62,328 nt of DNA from Acinetobacter towneri DSM 14962 = CIP 107472 (GTDB lineage Bacteria > Pseudomonadota > Gammaproteobacteria > Pseudomonadales > Moraxellaceae), in assembly GCF_000368785.1 (NCBI RefSeq), contig NZ_KB849683.1, positions 8,023-70,350 of the forward strand, given 5' to 3'. Shown in pieces: positions 60,197 through 62,328 of this stretch (position 1 is its first letter; each line of letters starts with the position of its first letter). The translations under genes were made by a program, and so were the position numbers. The notes below the pieces were generated by a model, which was not told the origin of the DNA, did no database searches, and was given only the letters and a program-made list of their open reading frames with translations.

Positions 60197-61033
60197 TCAC
60201 GCTTGCTCAATTTCATTGAACAATGATTGATAGGCCTGCGTCAATTTATGATCTGTTGCCAAATGAATTAATGGCAAATTTTTATGATGTGATTCTTTCA
60301 TCAACACCGAAGGCGGTAACACACTATTCAAAACAGGCAAACCTTCATCTTTGAGTTGCTGCACCACTTCACGCGGTAACTTGGCCTGTGCCTGATATTG
60401 ATTCACCACAATGCCTTCAATTTGCAAGTTTGCATTATGGTCATCCTGAGTTTCCAACACATTTTCAATCAGGCTTTGCAAAGCGCGTTTAGAAAAGACA
60501 TCGCAGTCAAATGGAATGAGCACCCGATCTGCAGCAATTAATGCCGATAAGGTAAAAAAGTTAAATGCAGGCGGAGTATCAATAAATACACGGTCATATT
60601 GATCGGACAATTGTTGCAAGGCATCGCGCAGCTTGTAAATTTTATGTTTCGATTCAAGTGCATGTGCCAAACTGCCCAATTGTGGACTGGCAGGAATCAC
60701 ATCCAAATTTGTAAATGGCGACTGATGCACATAGGCTTCTAAACCTTTGCTGCGGTTTTTTAAAATTGAGCCTAAGGCATTGCCCAATAAACCTTTGGAT
60801 TGATTTGCACCCAACACTTCTTCAAAATAATTTTCGATGTTAGGTTCAAGCGCAGGCTTATCGGCAGAATAAGTAGCATCATCACCCAATAAATATTGGC
60901 TAGAGTTGGCTTGGGGGTCGAGGTCTATCACCAAGGTTTTTAAACCCTGATGTGCACTAATTGCAGCCAAATTGACGGTAATACTGGATTTTCCAACACC
61001 ACCTTTCTGATTAAACACCACACGTGTGCGCAT
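60197..61033 (-). CDS. ParA/MinD-family ATPase without a ParB partner
   Basis: The 278-residue ATPase has the deviant Walker A KGGVGKSSITVNLAAI (about 10-25), LVIDLDPQANSSQYLLG (A' motif) and Walker B-like RVFIDTPPAFNFFTLSAL. ATG 61033 follows a GAGGGG site. No parB or parS-like repeat is nearby, and the downstream gene encodes a lipoprotein, so a chromosome-partition role is unlikely. Orphan ParA proteins position other cargoes. Confidence 0.85.
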   Translation of the reverse strand: MRTRVVFNQKGGVGKSSITVNLAAISAHQGLKTLVIDLDPQANSSQYLLGDDATYSADKPALEPNIENYFEEVLGANQSKGLLGNALGSILKNRSKGLEAYVHQSPFTNLDVIPASPQLGSLAHALESKHKIYKLRDALQQLSDQYDRVFIDTPPAFNFFTLSALIAADRVLIPFDCDVFSKRALQSLIENVLETQDDHNANLQIEGIVVNQYQAQAKLPREVVQQLKDEGLPVLNSVLPPSVLMKESHHKNLPLIHLATDHKLTQAYQSLFNEIEQA

Positions 61034-61222
61034 TGCCGCCCCTCTTTTCAATTTTTGTTATGACATCACTTCAGTTTAACTGAGCTTTCAATATTCTTGC
61101 CAAATTATGTCTAACAATTCGCCAGTGCTCAAATATGCAGCCAATCTTTTGCCAATATTTACATACATTCAATGCTCGTGAGTTCACACCCACGAGCAAC
61201 ATCCACAATAAGATCTGCTGAC

Positions 61223-61615
61223 TTAGCCAAAGCTTGGCTTTAACATCACCAAACCTAAAATGGCAAAAAATGCGACTAAGGCTAAGCCCCAACCAACACG
61301 GCGTTGAATCAACAAAATACTGTCATCTTTTTTATACGCTTTGATTAAAGATGACAGCATCACCAAAAATAAAATAATTTTGGCATAAAACCATGTTTCG
61401 ACTTGAAAGTCTTTTAAAAACAAAGCAATGACACCTGTCACTACAATCAACGTCAGTGCTGAATGTTGCAATGCCACAAAGACTGTCCACGCTTTAGGAT
61501 TAGGCGAGTTATTTTGTGTGCCCTTAAACAAAGTCATGGCACGTACAAACAGCACCAAAAATAATAAAGCCGCTGCAGCAACGTGAATGGTATTCAGCAT
61601 TCCTAAATTTTCCAT
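61223..61615 (-). CDS. SirB2-like membrane protein
   Basis: The 130-residue protein has four membrane helices and the SirB2 family pattern: NTIHVAAAALLFLVLFVRAM at the start and WFYAKIILFLVMLSSLIKAY in helix 3. The role is unknown beyond older links to invasion-gene regulation. It starts 13 nt after the bolA stop, so the two are co-transcribed. Confidence 0.82.
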   Translation of the reverse strand: MENLGMLNTIHVAAAALLFLVLFVRAMTLFKGTQNNSPNPKAWTVFVALQHSALTLIVVTGVIALFLKDFQVETWFYAKIILFLVMLSSLIKAYKKDDSILLIQRRVGWGLALVAFFAILGLVMLKPSFG

Positions 61616-61628
61616 TTATTTCAATCCA

Positions 61629-61940
61629 TTACGATGTTTTTGGTGCGTGGGCGCATTCTGGACTGCTGGTGTCTTGTCCCTGCCATTCAGATGCAACAAA
61701 GGCATGAATTGCCAATGCATGAATTTTACTTGGGGCGAGTAAGTCACCCACAGCAGCATAAATTTTTTGATGACGTTGTACGGCGCGTAGCCCCTGAAAA
61801 TCTTCACTCACCATCACCACTTTAAAATGCGACTCTTTACCCTGGAAATAACCGCCATGTCCTGCAGATTCGTTCACCACCTCTAAATGGCTTGGATTGA
61901 AAACGGCTAAGCGTTGTAGCAACTGTTGTTCTAAGCTCAT
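61629..61940 (-). CDS. bolA: BolA family protein
   Basis: The 103-residue protein has the BolA core: VVNESAGHGGYFQGKESHFKVVMVSEDF, QRHQKIYAAVGD and the HALAIHAFVASEW C-terminal helix, with the conserved His that binds Fe-S clusters with monothiol glutaredoxin. In other bacteria BolA acts in iron handling and stress morphology. It is first in a two-gene unit with the SirB2-like gene. Confidence 0.93.
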   Translation of the reverse strand: MSLEQQLLQRLAVFNPSHLEVVNESAGHGGYFQGKESHFKVVMVSEDFQGLRAVQRHQKIYAAVGDLLAPSKIHALAIHAFVASEWQGQDTSSPECAHAPKTS

Positions 61941-62136
61941 GCTTGTATTTCCCCGAATGGTTTTAAAAGCTCTCTGAAGTATAACGTGTTCTGTGTGATT
62001 CGCAGCATCTTGCCGTGAGGATTCTTCGATTTACGATTTGAGTCACTTTTTATGATGAAATTTAGGCTGATTGCGGCTGTTTTTTCTAAAAATGTTGTTT
62101 ATTTATTCAGTCAGTACAACGATATGCAAAAAATGA

Positions 62137-62166
62137 TTGACCCTATTTTTGCATCATGTATTATAC
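62137..62166 (+). promoter_or_regulatory. Promoter of tRNA-Gly
   Basis: TTGACC (62137-62142) and TTATAC (62161-62166) with an 18-nt spacer, ending 7 nt before the mature tRNA. Confidence 0.6.
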
Positions 62167-62173
62167 ACCGCAT

Positions 62174-62249
<76 letters not shown>

Positions 62250-62254
62250 GATTC

Positions 62255-62288
62255 AAAAAAGCCCTAGTCGAAAGATTAGGGCTTTTTT
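62255..62288 (+). terminator. Terminator after tRNA-Gly
   Basis: Stem aaaaaagcccta/tagggctttttt with an AT-rich loop and T run. Confidence 0.9.
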
Positions 62289-62328
62289 CTTGTTGATTTT
62301 ATTATATTTTTTAAAAAATCTTCTTCCT

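Noticed and set aside
60197..61033. Chromosomal or plasmid parAB locus
   Set aside because: No parB gene or parS-like repeats in the window; neighbours are envelope and core genes.

Overview
The window reads as ordinary chromosome of an Acinetobacter species (gammaproteobacteria, Moraxellaceae). Support comes from a recognisable Omp33-36 outer-membrane protein, the zur-znuCB/znuA locus lying directly upstream of atpIBEFHAGDC, low-to-moderate GC and typical Acinetobacter gene neighbours. The species was not determined. There are no rRNA genes, CRISPR arrays or prophage. Two tRNA genes are present: Thr(TGT) and Gly(GCC).

Layout. 1-415: left end of an IS200/IS605-type element with the N-terminal part of tnpB, cut by the window edge. 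792-3446: EamA exporter, glutathione peroxidase and a lipoprotein. 3526-10704: complete nine-gene F1Fo ATP synthase operon on the minus strand, with a clear sigma70 promoter. 10877-13914: zinc uptake locus (znuA divergent from zur-znuC-znuB) around a perfect Zur palindrome. 13911-15040: two small membrane proteins, one only 59 aa and overlapping both neighbours, and a LysE-type exporter. 15200-16120: Dyp-type peroxidase. 16175-21361: an AT-rich type VI secretion cargo operon (vgrG, GH19-type cell-wall hydrolase effector, likely periplasmic immunity protein). A lone PAAR tip gene lies past tRNA-Thr at 22627.

22955-34921: methyltransferase, a 268-bp MITE-like element, FAD oxidoreductase, pirin, ahpC, ssb, YajR-like MFS transporter, TerC-superfamily membrane protein, tenA and uvrA. 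35046-38797: diguanylate cyclase, then a 1.1-kb gene-poor stretch that appears to hold two convergent small-RNA units and several CRP-like boxes, then omp33-36. 38887-45517: channel-like protein and the acetate module, with DUF485-actP on the minus strand divergent from a very large symporter/histidine-kinase/receiver hybrid. 46035-62328: a protein of unknown function, malic enzyme, argS with a SPOR protein, GST, an OsmC-pirin pair, a second diguanylate cyclase, a tandem hairpin-repeat cluster, guaA, DoxX, DedA, LysE-type exporter, glycine-rich lipoprotein with an orphan ParA, SirB2-like protein, bolA and tRNA-Gly.

How it fits together. Much of the window is core energy metabolism (ATP synthase, acetate uptake, malic enzyme), metal homeostasis, peroxide defence (Gpx, AhpC, DyP, OsmC) and DNA maintenance (ssb, uvrA). 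Accessory content is confined to the tnpB element, the T6SS cargo island, the PAAR gene, the MITE-like element and the hairpin cluster. The least explained parts are the effector/immunity pair, the putative small-RNA locus at about 37.04-37.45 kb, the MITE-like element and the 59-aa overlapping gene.
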